Shown here: positions 1 to 9,290 of the stretch, piece by piece
Position numbering within the stretch: the first letter of the stretch is position 1
How the letters are laid out: every line of letters begins with the position of its first letter
Source: Bacilli bacterium
Lineage (GTDB): Bacteria; Bacillota_I; Bacilli_A; RF39; UBA660
DNA length: 64,000 bases
Assembly: GCA_900758495.1 (NCBI GenBank)
Contig: CAAERO010000005.1
Coordinates: 62,001 to 126,000, forward strand
Reading direction: 5' to 3'
Made by a program: the position numbers and the translations under genes
Notes under the pieces: model-generated
What the model saw: the letters and a program-made list of their open reading frames with translations, nothing else
Told to the model about the DNA's origin: nothing
Databases searched by the model: none

Positions 1-361
1 ATTCACCTTTATATATATCTCCTTTATCATACAATTTTTGAAAAATATGTTGAACTACTTTTTCATGTTGTTCATCGGTTGTTCTTATAAACTTGTCATA
101 ACTGGTATTCATTAAATCCCATATTCTTTTTATTTCACTTGATACTTCATCTGTAAATTTTTTTGGTGTTTTCCCTTCTAACTTTGCCTTTTCCTCTACT
201 TTTTGTCCGTGTTCATCTGTACCAGTCTGAAAATAAACATCGTATCCTTTTAATCTTTTATAACGAGCAATTGCATCTGCTAAAACTATCTCATAAGTAT
301 TTCCTATATGTGGTTTACCTGATGTATAAGTAATTGCTGTACTAATATAATATTTTTCCAT
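1..361 (-). CDS. metG: Methionyl-tRNA synthetase, N-terminal part (cut by window edge)
   Basis: This gene encodes the class I cytosolic enzyme that charges tRNA-Met. Only the first 120 codons lie in the window; the rest is beyond position 1. The translation begins MEKYYISTAITYTSGKPHIG. The HIGH-type motif (PHIGN) is at residues 17-21 and the class signature FQTGTDEHGQK is about 25 residues further on. The ATG at 361 has the Shine-Dalgarno AAGGAGAG at 366-374. A T-box leader lies directly upstream. In Bacillus the same gene (metS) also sits near the origin beside rsmI. Confidence 0.95.
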   Translation of the reverse strand, partial: MEKYYISTAITYTSGKPHIGNTYEIVLADAIARYKRLKGYDVYFQTGTDEHGQKVEEKAKLEGKTPKKFTDEVSSEIKRIWDLMNTSYDKFIRTTDEQHEKVVQHIFQKLYDKGDIYKGE

Positions 362-367
362 TTTATC

Positions 368-566
368 TCTCCTTAAACAAAAAAGCTATTGCTCAAAGGA
401 CGAAAAATTCCGCATACCACCCTGTTTACAATAACCTGTATAACTTTCTGGATTTAACGCTCCACAACGATTATATCTATGTATTGATACAATAACTCTG
501 GAGTCCTAATACATAGCCTACTTACTATAAAAATAAACTACAAATATCTCCATCAATGTTTTCAAC
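368..566 (-). promoter_or_regulatory. T-box leader (tRNA-Met sensing) of metG
   Basis: Read on the minus strand, the 14-nt T-box core AGGGTGGTATGCGG lies at 423-410 and is followed by TTTTTCGTCC, the usual 3' half of the antiterminator. The bulge UGGU would pair with an ACCA tRNA 3' end, which fits a tRNA with discriminator A such as tRNA-Met. About 130 nt of structured leader precede it. The specifier codon could not be fixed by eye. The leader probably couples metG expression to uncharged tRNA-Met. Whether it acts by termination or translation is unclear. Confidence 0.75.
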
Positions 567-590
567 AGTGTTATTTTATCACAAATATAT

Positions 591-1136
591 TTACTCTTCA
601 AGACATTTTTCTAAAAATTGGGCGATAATTTGTGAAATATGAATTTGTTCTTCACTAAATCTTTTACCAGTGTGTATATCTATTATTAAAACTAATCCAA
701 CGACTTCGCCGTCGGATAATATAGGGCATACTAAATAATCAAATATTTTATCTAAATATTCATCGGAGTTAATTATGTCATTATATGAAATACTATATTT
801 AATAACTTTTTCATTATTGAGTAAAATATTTTCTAAGTTACTTGAAATACTTCTATCAATAAATTCTTTTTTCAAGGCGCCGCTTCCACTAATGATGTTA
901 TCGCGATCTGCTATAAAAATATTACTTTTTATAGTACTAGCTATAGTATCGATTAAACTTTGAGATATTTCCTTCAAATCTGATGCAGAAGTGAACTTTT
1001 TTAAGATTATTTCTTCTTCGTTGGTGTAAATTTCTAATGATTCGCCATCTCTAATGCGTAATGTTTTTCTAATTTCTTTTGGCAATACTATTCTCCCCAA
1101 ATCATCAATTCTTCTTACTACGCCTGTTGATTTCAT
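591..1136 (-). CDS. spoVT: SpoVT/AbrB-family transcriptional regulator
   Basis: This is a DNA-binding regulator of late forespore genes in spore formers. The start is set at 1136 (MKSTGVVRRIDDLGR) because that ATG has the Shine-Dalgarno GAAGGGAG and matches the family N terminus; an upstream ATG at 1172 would add 12 unlikely residues. Residues 1-50 form the AbrB swapped-hairpin domain (GRIVLPKEIRKTLRIRDGESLEIY). Residues 60-181 resemble the GAF-like C-terminal domain of SpoVT. The length of 181 residues is close to the 178 of Bacillus. Adjacency to mfd and pth repeats the Bacillus order. Confidence 0.88.
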   Translation of the reverse strand: MKSTGVVRRIDDLGRIVLPKEIRKTLRIRDGESLEIYTNEEEIILKKFTSASDLKEISQSLIDTIASTIKSNIFIADRDNIISGSGALKKEFIDRSISSNLENILLNNEKVIKYSISYNDIINSDEYLDKIFDYLVCPILSDGEVVGLVLIIDIHTGKRFSEEQIHISQIIAQFLEKCLEE

Positions 1137-1265
1137 AAAATGCTCCCTTCTTTCTAGCAATATTTTTCCCAAGTTTATTTATTTTATACCATTAAAAAAC
1201 CTTTATATTATTATTATATACAGGTGCTATTGCTTTTTTGTGTGGTAATTATTTCCAAAATAAAA

Positions 1266-1287
1266 GCACCTCTAATCAAAGAGATGC
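1266..1287 (-). terminator. Intrinsic terminator of the mfd operon
   Basis: On the minus strand GCATCTCT and AGAGGTGC form an 8-bp stem (one G-U pair) with a 6-nt loop, followed by TTTTATTTT. The stem includes the last codons and the stop codon of the upstream gene. Confidence 0.75.
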
Positions 1288-1910
1288 GAGTTTTTTTGAG
1301 TAAAAATAAAGCGCTTGGTTTGTTCATTTATTCCATTTATCAATGTAGTATTTTTCACAATAATTTTCATATCTATAGTTTTCATTAAATCATTTGGAAA
1401 TGTAATTTTAAAATATTTTATTATATATTTTACTAACTTATCTGGCATTTTATCTGTCTGATAAAAATTAGAAATATTTTCAATTAAAAAATTCATATTT
1501 TTTATTAGTTCTAGTTTTATTTCTTTTTTTAAACTTTTATCTAATGCAGATAAGTCCTTTCTCAACAATTTAATTGATCCACTTTTACTTTTTTTAGATA
1601 ACATTTCTATATAATTTTCCAAGTATTTTTTTCTAAGTTTCTCTAATGATTTTATTTTTTGTTGCATTGATAATCTATACTTTTCAATATAATTATCCAC
1701 TTCTTGTGTATTTAATATTAGTTTATAGTCTTTACCTAAAGAAAGTAATTTTTGTTTTATTGTATCCATAGCCTCTAAAGGTGGTTTCATAAAAATTGGT
1801 AATAAATCATCATTTATCAATGAATAAGTATTATTATTTATTAATTCCTCTAATGAATTCAAATATATTTTTAAATGCTGTTCAAATAATTCACCTTGTT
1901 CCAGTTCCAT
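1272..1910 (-). CDS. Protein of unknown function downstream of mfd
   Basis: The 212-residue product is not recognised. It is Lys/Leu/Ile-rich, with a charged, probably coiled-coil stretch at about residues 85-140, and has no signal peptide, membrane segment or metal-binding motif. The ATG at 1910 is preceded by AAGGAAAG, and the gene starts 52 nt after the mfd stop on the same strand, so it is probably the last gene of the pth-mfd transcript. In Bacillus spoVT follows mfd directly, so this is an insertion relative to that order. Its codon use looks like its neighbours. Confidence 0.7.
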   Translation of the reverse strand: MELEQGELFEQHLKIYLNSLEELINNNTYSLINDDLLPIFMKPPLEAMDTIKQKLLSLGKDYKLILNTQEVDNYIEKYRLSMQQKIKSLEKLRKKYLENYIEMLSKKSKSGSIKLLRKDLSALDKSLKKEIKLELIKNMNFLIENISNFYQTDKMPDKLVKYIIKYFKITFPNDLMKTIDMKIIVKNTTLINGINEQTKRFIFTQKNSHLFD

Positions 1911-1962
1911 ATATCTTTCCTTACCTTCATTACCTTAAGAATAGCAATACTTTGTTGATAAG

Positions 1963-4900
1963 TCAAGAGGTAATTATTGACGATAATAATTCTGTTAGAT
2001 AGAAAATAGGGTGTTTTTCAAGTTTAATTGTGTCTAGTATTATTGTTATACCATCACTAGTTGATTTAAATCTAAACATTGGACTAATATTAAATGCTGT
2101 TCGAAATAGAGATTCGCCATTCTTTATTTTTTCTGTTAAAATAGTTATTTCTATTGTGTTCTTTGTTTGATGAACTTTCTTTATATCTAATTTCTTAACT
2201 AATTTTTCAAACCATTCTTCATACATATAAACTATAATATCTTCATTAAGTTTTCCAAAACGATCTTCTAATTCCTGCTTAGTTGCTAAAAGTTTTTCTT
2301 TACTATCTATTTGATTTATAATTCTATGAATTTCTATTTTTAATTCTTCTTCTTTGACATAAGAATCAGATATATGTGTTGAAACAGAAATTAATGGTGG
2401 TTGCAAATTTTCTTCGGCTGCTGGTTCTTCCCCTTTTATCTTCTTTGTTTCTTCTTCTAACATTTTCAAATACAAATCAATACCTACACTATCAATAAAT
2501 CCAGCTTGTTCGCTTCCCAATATATCTCCTGCTCCCCTTATTGATAAATCTCTCGTTGCAATAGCGAAACCACTTCCTAATGAAGTAAAGTCTTTTATTA
2601 CTTTTAATCGTTTAGTAGCATTAGGTGATAATATTTTTCCTTCTTGGTACATTAAATAACAATAAGCAATTTTATTACTTCTGCCTACTCTTCCTCTGAT
2701 TTGGTATAATTGACTTAATCCAAAATGATCTGCATCAAGTATAATTAAAGTATTTACATTTGGAATATCTATTCCTGTTTCAATAATTGTAGTACACACT
2801 AAGACATCAGCATCATGATTTATAAATTTTATCATTTTATCTTCTATTTCATTCTTATCCATTTGACCATGAGCAGATATAACTATTGCATTTTTAACTA
2901 AATTACTAATTTCAGCTACTTTTTCATCTATATCTTTTACATGATTATATAATATGAATACCTGTCCATCACGAGCTAATTCTTTATTTATTGCCTCTTT
3001 TATTAATGTCTTATTTGTAGGTAACACATAAGTTTGAACTGGATATCTATTTATTGGAGGAGTTTCAATCAAAGACATACTTCTCAAACCTGTTATTGAT
3101 AGTTGGAGAGTTCTCGGAATTGGTGTTGCTGTTAATGTAAGCACATCAATAGTACTTTTATATATTTTAAGCTTTTCTTTTTGTTTAACTCCAAATCTCT
3201 GTTCTTCATCGATAACCAACAATCCTAAATCTTTAGGCTTAATATCATCGCTTAAAAGTCTGTGTGTCCCAATTACTAAATCGATTGTTCCAGATTTTAG
3301 AGAATTGATTATTCTTGTAGTTTCCTTTGGAGAAGTAAATCTATTTAATAATCCTATTTTTATTGGAAATAACGAAAACCTTTCTAAAGCTGTTTCATAA
3401 TGTTGATTTGAAAGAATAGTAGTTGGACAAAGAAATAAAACTTGTTTTTGGCTTAAAATTGCCTTAAAAATTGCTCTAAATGCAACTTCTGTTTTACCAA
3501 AACCAACATCTCCAACTAATAATCTATCCATTGGATGAGGAGTTTCCATATCTTCTTTAATTTGACTTGTAGCAATCAATTGATCTTTTGTTGGTTGATA
3601 ATCAAAACTTTCTTCAAATTGTTTTTGTAACTCATCATCTTTTAAAAAGGCAAATCCTCTTTTATTTTCTCTTTCTGATTGGATTCTTAATAGATCGAGG
3701 GCCATATCATGGACTTTCGTCTTTACTCTATTTTTAACTTTTTGCCATTGATTACCACCTAACTGGTATATTTTAGGTTCTACACCTTCTTTAGATGAAT
3801 ACTTAAGTAATAAATCAATTTTTTCTACTGGAATATACAATTTATCCTTATCCTGATATAATACTTCAACATAATCTTTTAACTTGTCTCCTTGTTTCAA
3901 TGTTTTCAAACCATTGTATATCCCTATACCACAACTTTGATGGACAACATAATCCCCAATTTCCAGCTTATTAATATCCATTATTTTTGTTCCATATTTA
4001 AAATTTGTTTTATATTTTTTAACTAACACTTTATTTTGAAATAATTCATTTGCTGTCAAAAAAATATAATTTTTATATATAAATCCACTTTCCATATCTA
4101 ACGAAATATAATTTATCTTAGCTGATATGATATTTTCTAAAGTAGTAGAAATTGATGGTAACTTTATTTTATTAATTAAATTTTTTTGTTGATATTCTTT
4201 GATAGCAATAATTATTGTTTTTCCATTTGATAATTCTTCTTTTAGATATTTCTCTATTGCCTCTACATTCTCATAAAATTGAGGAGGATTTTTAGTATTA
4301 AACGATACTATTTTTTTATCAAATTCAATGGCACTATCTATCGAAAAATAAAATATTGAATTTTCAGTATATCTATCTTTATATGGAAAAAAATATCTTT
4401 TTTGTTCTATAGATTGTTCTTTTACGTAATCAGATACTTCATTTTTAGTAGTTTTATATATGTTTTTTATTGTATATGGATCCTTATAAATAATGATTGG
4501 TTTATTTAAATAATCTTGAACTGAATTTACTTCTATATAATCCTCTAGAGTTTTGTGTGAGCTATTTGCTTCTATTAATTCATTAGTTAAATATTCTGTA
4601 CAAGGATAAATTGTTATTTTCTTTTTATGTTCTAATGAACGTTGACTATTTTCATCAAAAGTTCTTATCGATTCTATATTATCCCCAAAAAACTCTATTC
4701 TTATTGGATGTATTTCTCCCAATGGGAATACATCCAATATAAATCCACGAACTCCTAGTTCACCAGTTCTTGTTACTATAGTTTCTTTTTTATATCCAAG
4801 TAATAATAATTTATTAACTAAATCATCACGAGAAATTTCCATATCAACTTCTAAATTCAATATTTTCGAATCATAATTTTCCTTAGTTGGCAAAAAATGT

Positions 4901-5235
4901 AAATAACCAATCAAATGTGTAATTACAATTAACGGTTTATCTAAACTTATTGCTTTCAAAGTTTCTAATCTAGTAATTAGCAAATCAGGAGAAACTGCAA
5001 TTGCTTCACTTGTTAAAAAATCATCCATTGGGAATAAATAAGTATCCTCAGTATATAAAATAATTTTCTGAAATAATTTATTTGCTTCTAATAAAGTTGG
5101 TGTCACTAGCAATATATTTTTCTTTTCTTGTTTTAATAATTTCCACATATATATTGCAAAAAGTTCTTCAGACATATTGTCCAAAGAAATAGGCTCAATT
5201 TTTATTGGTTTTAATACATCGTCTATAAAATTCAT
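1963..5235 (-). CDS. mfd: Transcription-repair coupling factor
   Basis: Mfd is a DNA translocase that removes stalled RNA polymerase and recruits UvrA. At 1090 residues it is slightly shorter than Bacillus Mfd. The N terminus is a UvrB-like module. A CarD-like RNA-polymerase interaction domain (about residues 425-500) contains GDYVVHQSCGIGIYNG. The helicase core has Walker A GDVGFGKTEV near residue 570 and the Walker B DEEQRFG near 678. The TRG translocation motif region and a C-terminal autoinhibitory domain follow. It starts 6 nt after the pth stop, so the two are co-transcribed. Confidence 0.97.
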   Translation of the reverse strand: MNFIDDVLKPIKIEPISLDNMSEELFAIYMWKLLKQEKKNILLVTPTLLEANKLFQKIILYTEDTYLFPMDDFLTSEAIAVSPDLLITRLETLKAISLDKPLIVITHLIGYLHFLPTKENYDSKILNLEVDMEISRDDLVNKLLLLGYKKETIVTRTGELGVRGFILDVFPLGEIHPIRIEFFGDNIESIRTFDENSQRSLEHKKKITIYPCTEYLTNELIEANSSHKTLEDYIEVNSVQDYLNKPIIIYKDPYTIKNIYKTTKNEVSDYVKEQSIEQKRYFFPYKDRYTENSIFYFSIDSAIEFDKKIVSFNTKNPPQFYENVEAIEKYLKEELSNGKTIIIAIKEYQQKNLINKIKLPSISTTLENIISAKINYISLDMESGFIYKNYIFLTANELFQNKVLVKKYKTNFKYGTKIMDINKLEIGDYVVHQSCGIGIYNGLKTLKQGDKLKDYVEVLYQDKDKLYIPVEKIDLLLKYSSKEGVEPKIYQLGGNQWQKVKNRVKTKVHDMALDLLRIQSERENKRGFAFLKDDELQKQFEESFDYQPTKDQLIATSQIKEDMETPHPMDRLLVGDVGFGKTEVAFRAIFKAILSQKQVLFLCPTTILSNQHYETALERFSLFPIKIGLLNRFTSPKETTRIINSLKSGTIDLVIGTHRLLSDDIKPKDLGLLVIDEEQRFGVKQKEKLKIYKSTIDVLTLTATPIPRTLQLSITGLRSMSLIETPPINRYPVQTYVLPTNKTLIKEAINKELARDGQVFILYNHVKDIDEKVAEISNLVKNAIVISAHGQMDKNEIEDKMIKFINHDADVLVCTTIIETGIDIPNVNTLIILDADHFGLSQLYQIRGRVGRSNKIAYCYLMYQEGKILSPNATKRLKVIKDFTSLGSGFAIATRDLSIRGAGDILGSEQAGFIDSVGIDLYLKMLEEETKKIKGEEPAAEENLQPPLISVSTHISDSYVKEEELKIEIHRIINQIDSKEKLLATKQELEDRFGKLNEDIIVYMYEEWFEKLVKKLDIKKVHQTKNTIEITILTEKIKNGESLFRTAFNISPMFRFKSTSDGITIILDTIKLEKHPIFYLTELLSSIITS

Positions 5236-5241
5236 AAGATC

Positions 5242-5808
5242 CTACTTCCTGTGATTATATTTATTCATAACTATGTCAAATCTTTCATTGACATAATCAT
5301 TGATTATCTCCCTAACTACTGGTTCTAATTCTATTAACTTTTTTTCTTCTTCTAAACTAAACTTAGAGAGTACAAATGTTGTTTGATCCATTGTATTTCT
5401 AAGTTCCGAGTTTATTCCTATTCTCAATCTATTATACTTATTAGTTTTTAAACATTCTTCTATATTTTTTAACCCGTTGTGACCTCCACTACTTCCTTGA
5501 CTACGTAATCGATAGGTACCAATAGGAAGAGCTATATCATCACTAATGACTAATATTTCTTCTGGCTTTATTTTATAATATTTTGAAAATAAAACTACTG
5601 ATTCTCCAGAAAGATTCATATAAGTTTGTGGTTTTAAAAATATTACTTTCTCACCATTGATTATTTTTTCGCAATATAGTCCTTTAAACTTATTTTTAAA
5701 AATTACATTTTGACCTGAAAAGTAACTATCTATAAAACGAAAGCCTATATTATGTCTTGTATTTTTGTATTCATTTCCATAATTTCCCAATCCTACTATT
5801 AATTTCAT
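5242..5808 (-). CDS. pth: Peptidyl-tRNA hydrolase
   Basis: Pth cleaves peptidyl-tRNA released during abortive translation; the Bacillus orthologue is spoVC. The 188-residue product has the family motif KNTRHNIG with catalytic His19, the substrate-binding asparagine in NLSGES (Asn65), an aspartate pair at 90-91 (SDDIALP) and the glycine-rich GSSGGHNGLK loop. It is translationally close to mfd downstream, while rsmI lies 37 nt upstream across a short palindromic gap. Confidence 0.96.
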   Translation of the reverse strand: MKLIVGLGNYGNEYKNTRHNIGFRFIDSYFSGQNVIFKNKFKGLYCEKIINGEKVIFLKPQTYMNLSGESVVLFSKYYKIKPEEILVISDDIALPIGTYRLRSQGSSGGHNGLKNIEECLKTNKYNRLRIGINSELRNTMDQTTFVLSKFSLEEEKKLIELEPVVREIINDYVNERFDIVMNKYNHRK

Positions 5809-5829
5809 TACTAACCTCTTTTCAAAATT

Positions 5830-5843
5830 ATTTCCCAGGAAAT
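5830..5843. promoter_or_regulatory. Isolated Noc-binding-site-like palindrome
   Basis: ATTTCCCAGGAAAT differs from the Noc consensus ATTTCCCGGGAAAT by one central base. It sits in the 37-nt rsmI-pth gap within a longer inverted repeat with 10-bp arms AATTATTTCC and GGAAATAATT. There is no T-run, so it is not a terminator. Confidence 0.5.
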
Positions 5844-5845
5844 AA

Positions 5846-6661
5846 TTATTTGCTTTGATGATATTCTTTATAAATAATAGACTTAGCTAATCCACGTTCT
5901 TTTGCTACTTTTTTCATTGCCTCATTTAATGTCATATTGTCTTGTAAATATAAATTAACATGTTCCTTTATTGCTAATTTTTGGTAATTTTGTTTGTTTC
6001 CTTCGACTACTAAAACTATTTCACCTTTTAGCTCAAATGTATTATTTAAATATTCAATTATATCAGTTCTAATAACTTCCTCATATTTTTTGGTCAACTC
6101 TCTAACAATTGCTATCTTTCTATTTCCAAATATTTCCAACATATTTTTTAATGTATCAATTATTCTCTTTGGTGATTCATAAAATACCATTGTAAATTCA
6201 TAATTTTTTAATATGTCTAATTCTTTTAATTGCTTACTGCTTTTTGAATTTAAAAATCCATAAAATAAAAATGGTTGAGGAGCCAATGCTGATAATGTCA
6301 ATGCAGGAACAAATGCAGTTGCTCCAGGTAAACTTACAATATCGTAGCCTTTTTTTGCTACAGATGATACTATTTTATAACCTGGATCACTAATAATCGG
6401 AGTTCCTTGATCTGTTACCAATCCTATATTCAACCCATTATCTAAATATTCAATAACTTTACTACACATTTGTTCTTCATTATGATCATGACAACTTACT
6501 AATTTTTTTTTAATATTAAAGTTACTTAATAATTTACCAGTTTCTCTTGTATCTTCACATAAAAGAATTTCTACAAATTCTAAAATTTTCAATGCTCTTA
6601 TTGTTATATCATCATAATTACCAATTGGAGTTGGAATTAAGTATAATTTGTTATTTTTCAC
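5846..6661 (-). CDS. rsmI: 16S rRNA (cytidine1402-2'-O)-methyltransferase
   Basis: RsmI is a SAM-dependent tetrapyrrole-methylase-fold enzyme that 2'-O-methylates C1402 in the ribosomal P site. The 271 residues include the N-terminal LIPTPIGNYDDITIRA, CEDTRETGKLL, the glycine-rich loop GLVTDQGTPIISDPG and the late FYESPKRI motif. The start overlaps the end of the upstream methyltransferase gene by 11 nt, which indicates translational coupling. This is the yabC position of Bacillus. Confidence 0.95.
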   Translation of the reverse strand: MKNNKLYLIPTPIGNYDDITIRALKILEFVEILLCEDTRETGKLLSNFNIKKKLVSCHDHNEEQMCSKVIEYLDNGLNIGLVTDQGTPIISDPGYKIVSSVAKKGYDIVSLPGATAFVPALTLSALAPQPFLFYGFLNSKSSKQLKELDILKNYEFTMVFYESPKRIIDTLKNMLEIFGNRKIAIVRELTKKYEEVIRTDIIEYLNNTFELKGEIVLVVEGNKQNYQKLAIKEHVNLYLQDNMTLNEAMKKVAKERGLAKSIIYKEYHQSK

Positions 6662-7355
6662 TTTTTATCTCGCTTTCTAAAAAAATTGGTGGTTCTATTT
6701 TTAAACCTGATTTTCCATAATATATTGCATCTACTAAAAATAATGATGCCACTGAATTTCTATTATGGTGAATAAATCTGATTCTTTTTGGTTCTAAATT
6801 ATGCTTTTTTAAAATTGTCAATATTTCAATAAAACGTTCTGATCTTTGTATAAAATAAAAATGTCCGTTTTGCTTCATTATTTTACTTGCATACAATGAA
6901 ATTTCTTCAAAATCTATTTCAATTTCATGACGAGAAATCGCTTTTGAAAGTGAAATACTCATTTTTCTGTTTTCATTTATTTTAAAATAAGGAGGATTAG
7001 TTATTAATATATCAATACTATTCGGAGAAAAATAGTTTTGGCAATTTTGAAACTTATCTTCTATAATTTCTATTTGCCTGCTTAAATTATTATTATGAAT
7101 ATTTAATTTAGCAATTTTGACTAATTCTTTCTGTACTTCTATTCCATAAATTTTATTATTTATTTTTGTACTCAATAATAAAGGAATTAATCCTTGACCT
7201 GTTCCCACATCAAGAATAACCCTATTTCTATTATGTGGTAAATCAATAAAGTCGGCTAATAAGACGCTATCACTAGTTAATAAAAAAGAGTTTGAAGACT
7301 GTGTATAACTTATTTGCGTTTTATTATGCTCTATTGTTTGTACCTTAATTTTCAT
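6651..7355 (-). CDS. trmN6: tRNA1(Val) A37 N6-methyltransferase family protein (YabB-like)
   Basis: This is a class I SAM-dependent methyltransferase of 234 residues. The SAM-binding motif I is ILDVGTGQGLIPLLLS (about residues 48-63) and the amino-methyltransferase motif is ITNPPYFK (about 116-123). It occupies the place of yabB between ricT and rsmI. It overlaps ricT upstream by 11 nt and rsmI downstream by 11 nt. The family assignment is firm; the exact tRNA target is inferred from the family. Confidence 0.88.
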   Translation of the reverse strand: MKIKVQTIEHNKTQISYTQSSNSFLLTSDSVLLADFIDLPHNRNRVILDVGTGQGLIPLLLSTKINNKIYGIEVQKELVKIAKLNIHNNNLSRQIEIIEDKFQNCQNYFSPNSIDILITNPPYFKINENRKMSISLSKAISRHEIEIDFEEISLYASKIMKQNGHFYFIQRSERFIEILTILKKHNLEPKRIRFIHHNRNSVASLFLVDAIYYGKSGLKIEPPIFLESEIKSEK

Positions 7356-8148
7356 TTTTTATTTCAACTACTTCCTTATTTTTCAATTCTACTTTATAGG
7401 TATTATTTAATATATTTATTTCTGTGACTTTCCCCTCCACATTCCCAATTTTTACCATTTTTCCAATATTTGGAAAATTTTTTTTTGAATTTGTATAATT
7501 TTCATCTTCATATTTTAAACAACATAATAATCTACCACAAATACCATTTATTTTTGTTGGGTTCAAAGCTAAAAACTGATTTTTAGCCATTCCAATAGAT
7601 ACACTGGAAAAATCTGTCAAAAAAGTGTTACAACATAAAAATAAACCACAGGGGCCTATTCCGCCTATTTTTTGAGCTTTATCACGAACTCCAATTTGTC
7701 TAAGTTCTATTCTTGTTTTATATTTTTGTGCTAAAACCTTAGTCAATTCTCTAAAGTCAATTCTAGTATCAGCCACATAACTTATAAATAATTGTTTTTT
7801 ATCAAAAGTATAAAAAGAATCAATGAACTTCATTTCTAACTTTAATTCATTAGCTTTAGCTTGTGAATAAGATAAAACCTCTGTACAATCAAGTTCATTT
7901 TTTCTCTGTTGAGTTAAATCATCAGTAGTAGCTACCCTAATAAATTTTGTTTTTTTCTCTAAAATAAGATTGGACATACTACTTTCCATTTCAACTTTTA
8001 TTACTTCTGCTAATCTAAAGTTGGATTCCGTTTCAACAATTATTTTGGTTCCAATATCTATTGTTTCACCATTTTGAGGCTTAAATTTTATTACAACGAT
8101 TTCCTTCTTTAAACATGAATTGCTATATCTAATCATTAAAAGATTCAT
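7345..8148 (-). CDS. ricT: PSP1-domain protein RicT (YaaT)
   Basis: In Bacillus RicT (YaaT) is part of the RicA-RicF-RicT complex that carries Fe-S clusters and promotes RNase Y processing, competence and sporulation. The 267-residue product has the PSP1 core with cysteine clusters CGLFLCC and CGRLLCC, which fit iron-sulfur ligation. The start at 8148 is supported by GGAGG six nucleotides upstream. It overlaps the end of holB by 20 nt. RicA and RicF are not in the window. Confidence 0.93.
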   Translation of the reverse strand: MNLLMIRYSNSCLKKEIVVIKFKPQNGETIDIGTKIIVETESNFRLAEVIKVEMESSMSNLILEKKTKFIRVATTDDLTQQRKNELDCTEVLSYSQAKANELKLEMKFIDSFYTFDKKQLFISYVADTRIDFRELTKVLAQKYKTRIELRQIGVRDKAQKIGGIGPCGLFLCCNTFLTDFSSVSIGMAKNQFLALNPTKINGICGRLLCCLKYEDENYTNSKKNFPNIGKMVKIGNVEGKVTEINILNNTYKVELKNKEVVEIKNEN

Positions 8149-9007
8149 TTAATACCTCCGTAAATTTAATAAATAAAGAATCAAGCCAAAGTTTAATATT
8201 TACATTATATTGTAATCTAACCAAAAATTCATCAATAATTCCAATTATCTTTAGTAATTTTACTTTTGATAAACTTAGTTCATCTATATTTATATTTTGA
8301 ACTTTTATACTACTATTTTCTAAATAATTCTGAAATATTTTTGACAATTCTTTCATAGTCTTTATTGATTGTTCTTTTGTTTGAAATAAATTTTCATAGT
8401 ATTTATTAAAATTTAGTATAAGTGGTTTTTCTTTTGAGAAAAAATCATTAACTAATTCTAATAATATTGAACTATAATTCTCATTTAAAAAAAAAGTTTT
8501 TTCCTTTTTAAGTGACATAACTATACATCTAGACAGAATTGTTGGTAAAATTTTATAACGATGAGTGGATAATAAGATAGCAATAATATTTTCTTCTGGC
8601 TCTTCTAAAAATTTCAAAATAGTATTTGAAGCGCTTTTATTTAACATTTCAGCATTATGAATTACATATATTTGATAGTTATTATAAATTGATTTGGTGG
8701 AAAATTTGTTCATTACTTGTAATAACCGCTCTTTTTTTATCATATTTGATTCTGGATAAATATTTATTAGTTCTGGATAATTATTTGTATCAATAAGATT
8801 TATTAACTTATCCTCGCTTAATAAATTAGTCTCTTTATTTTTTAACAATATAATTATCTTGCAAAATTCTTTAATATAAGAATCAATTAACTGTTCATCA
8901 TTGCTATTTGTTTCAATCAAATATGCATGATGAACCTTTCCTAAATAGAGTGGAACAATTGCTTGTTTATAAAATAATTGTTGGTTCTGTTCTAATCGTT
9001 CTAACAT
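8129..9007 (-). CDS. holB: DNA polymerase III delta' subunit
   Basis: HolB is an AAA-type clamp-loader subunit. The 292-residue product has the DnaX-like core including AEMLNKSASNTILKFLEEPEENIIAILLS and a sensor-1-type arginine in ILSRC. As usual for delta' the Walker A loop is missing. In Bacillus tmk precedes holB; no tmk is present here. It is followed immediately by the overlapping ricT. Confidence 0.9.
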   Translation of the reverse strand: MLERLEQNQQLFYKQAIVPLYLGKVHHAYLIETNSNDEQLIDSYIKEFCKIIILLKNKETNLLSEDKLINLIDTNNYPELINIYPESNMIKKERLLQVMNKFSTKSIYNNYQIYVIHNAEMLNKSASNTILKFLEEPEENIIAILLSTHRYKILPTILSRCIVMSLKKEKTFFLNENYSSILLELVNDFFSKEKPLILNFNKYYENLFQTKEQSIKTMKELSKIFQNYLENSSIKVQNINIDELSLSKVKLLKIIGIIDEFLVRLQYNVNIKLWLDSLFIKFTEVLNESFND

Positions 9008-9067
9008 TTACTAATCACTATCAACCAATAGAATGACTTTCTATTAAATGGTTCCTTTCTAAAAAAA

Positions 9068-9253
9068 TTAAAATAACAACACTTTTAACAAAATGAATAC
9101 AAAAAGTATCGGAAATCCTAATACCCCAACGGAACCAATAGTAATTAGGTTTATCGGTATTACTAGGTTAAACTTTGTTGCAATCAAATTATAACTATAA
9201 AGTATTAAAATACTTAATATGATTCTTTTTAAAATTGCCATTATTATTTTCAT
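9068..9253 (-). CDS. bofA: BofA-family pro-sigma-K processing inhibitor
   Basis: The 61-residue protein has two hydrophobic segments separated by the family signature IPINLITIGSVGVLGFP. In Bacillus BofA holds the SpoIVFB protease inactive in the outer forespore membrane until the engulfed spore signals. It lies 37 nt after recR, the same neighbourhood as in Bacillus (recR-yaaL-bofA), and has an AGGTGA ribosome site before the ATG. Its presence suggests a late-sporulation checkpoint, although spoIVFB is not in view. Confidence 0.8.
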   Translation of the reverse strand: MKIIMAILKRIILSILILYSYNLIATKFNLVIPINLITIGSVGVLGFPILFVFILLKVLLF

Positions 9254-9290
9254 ATTTTCACCTAATAATAATTATGATTCATTTTGCAAT

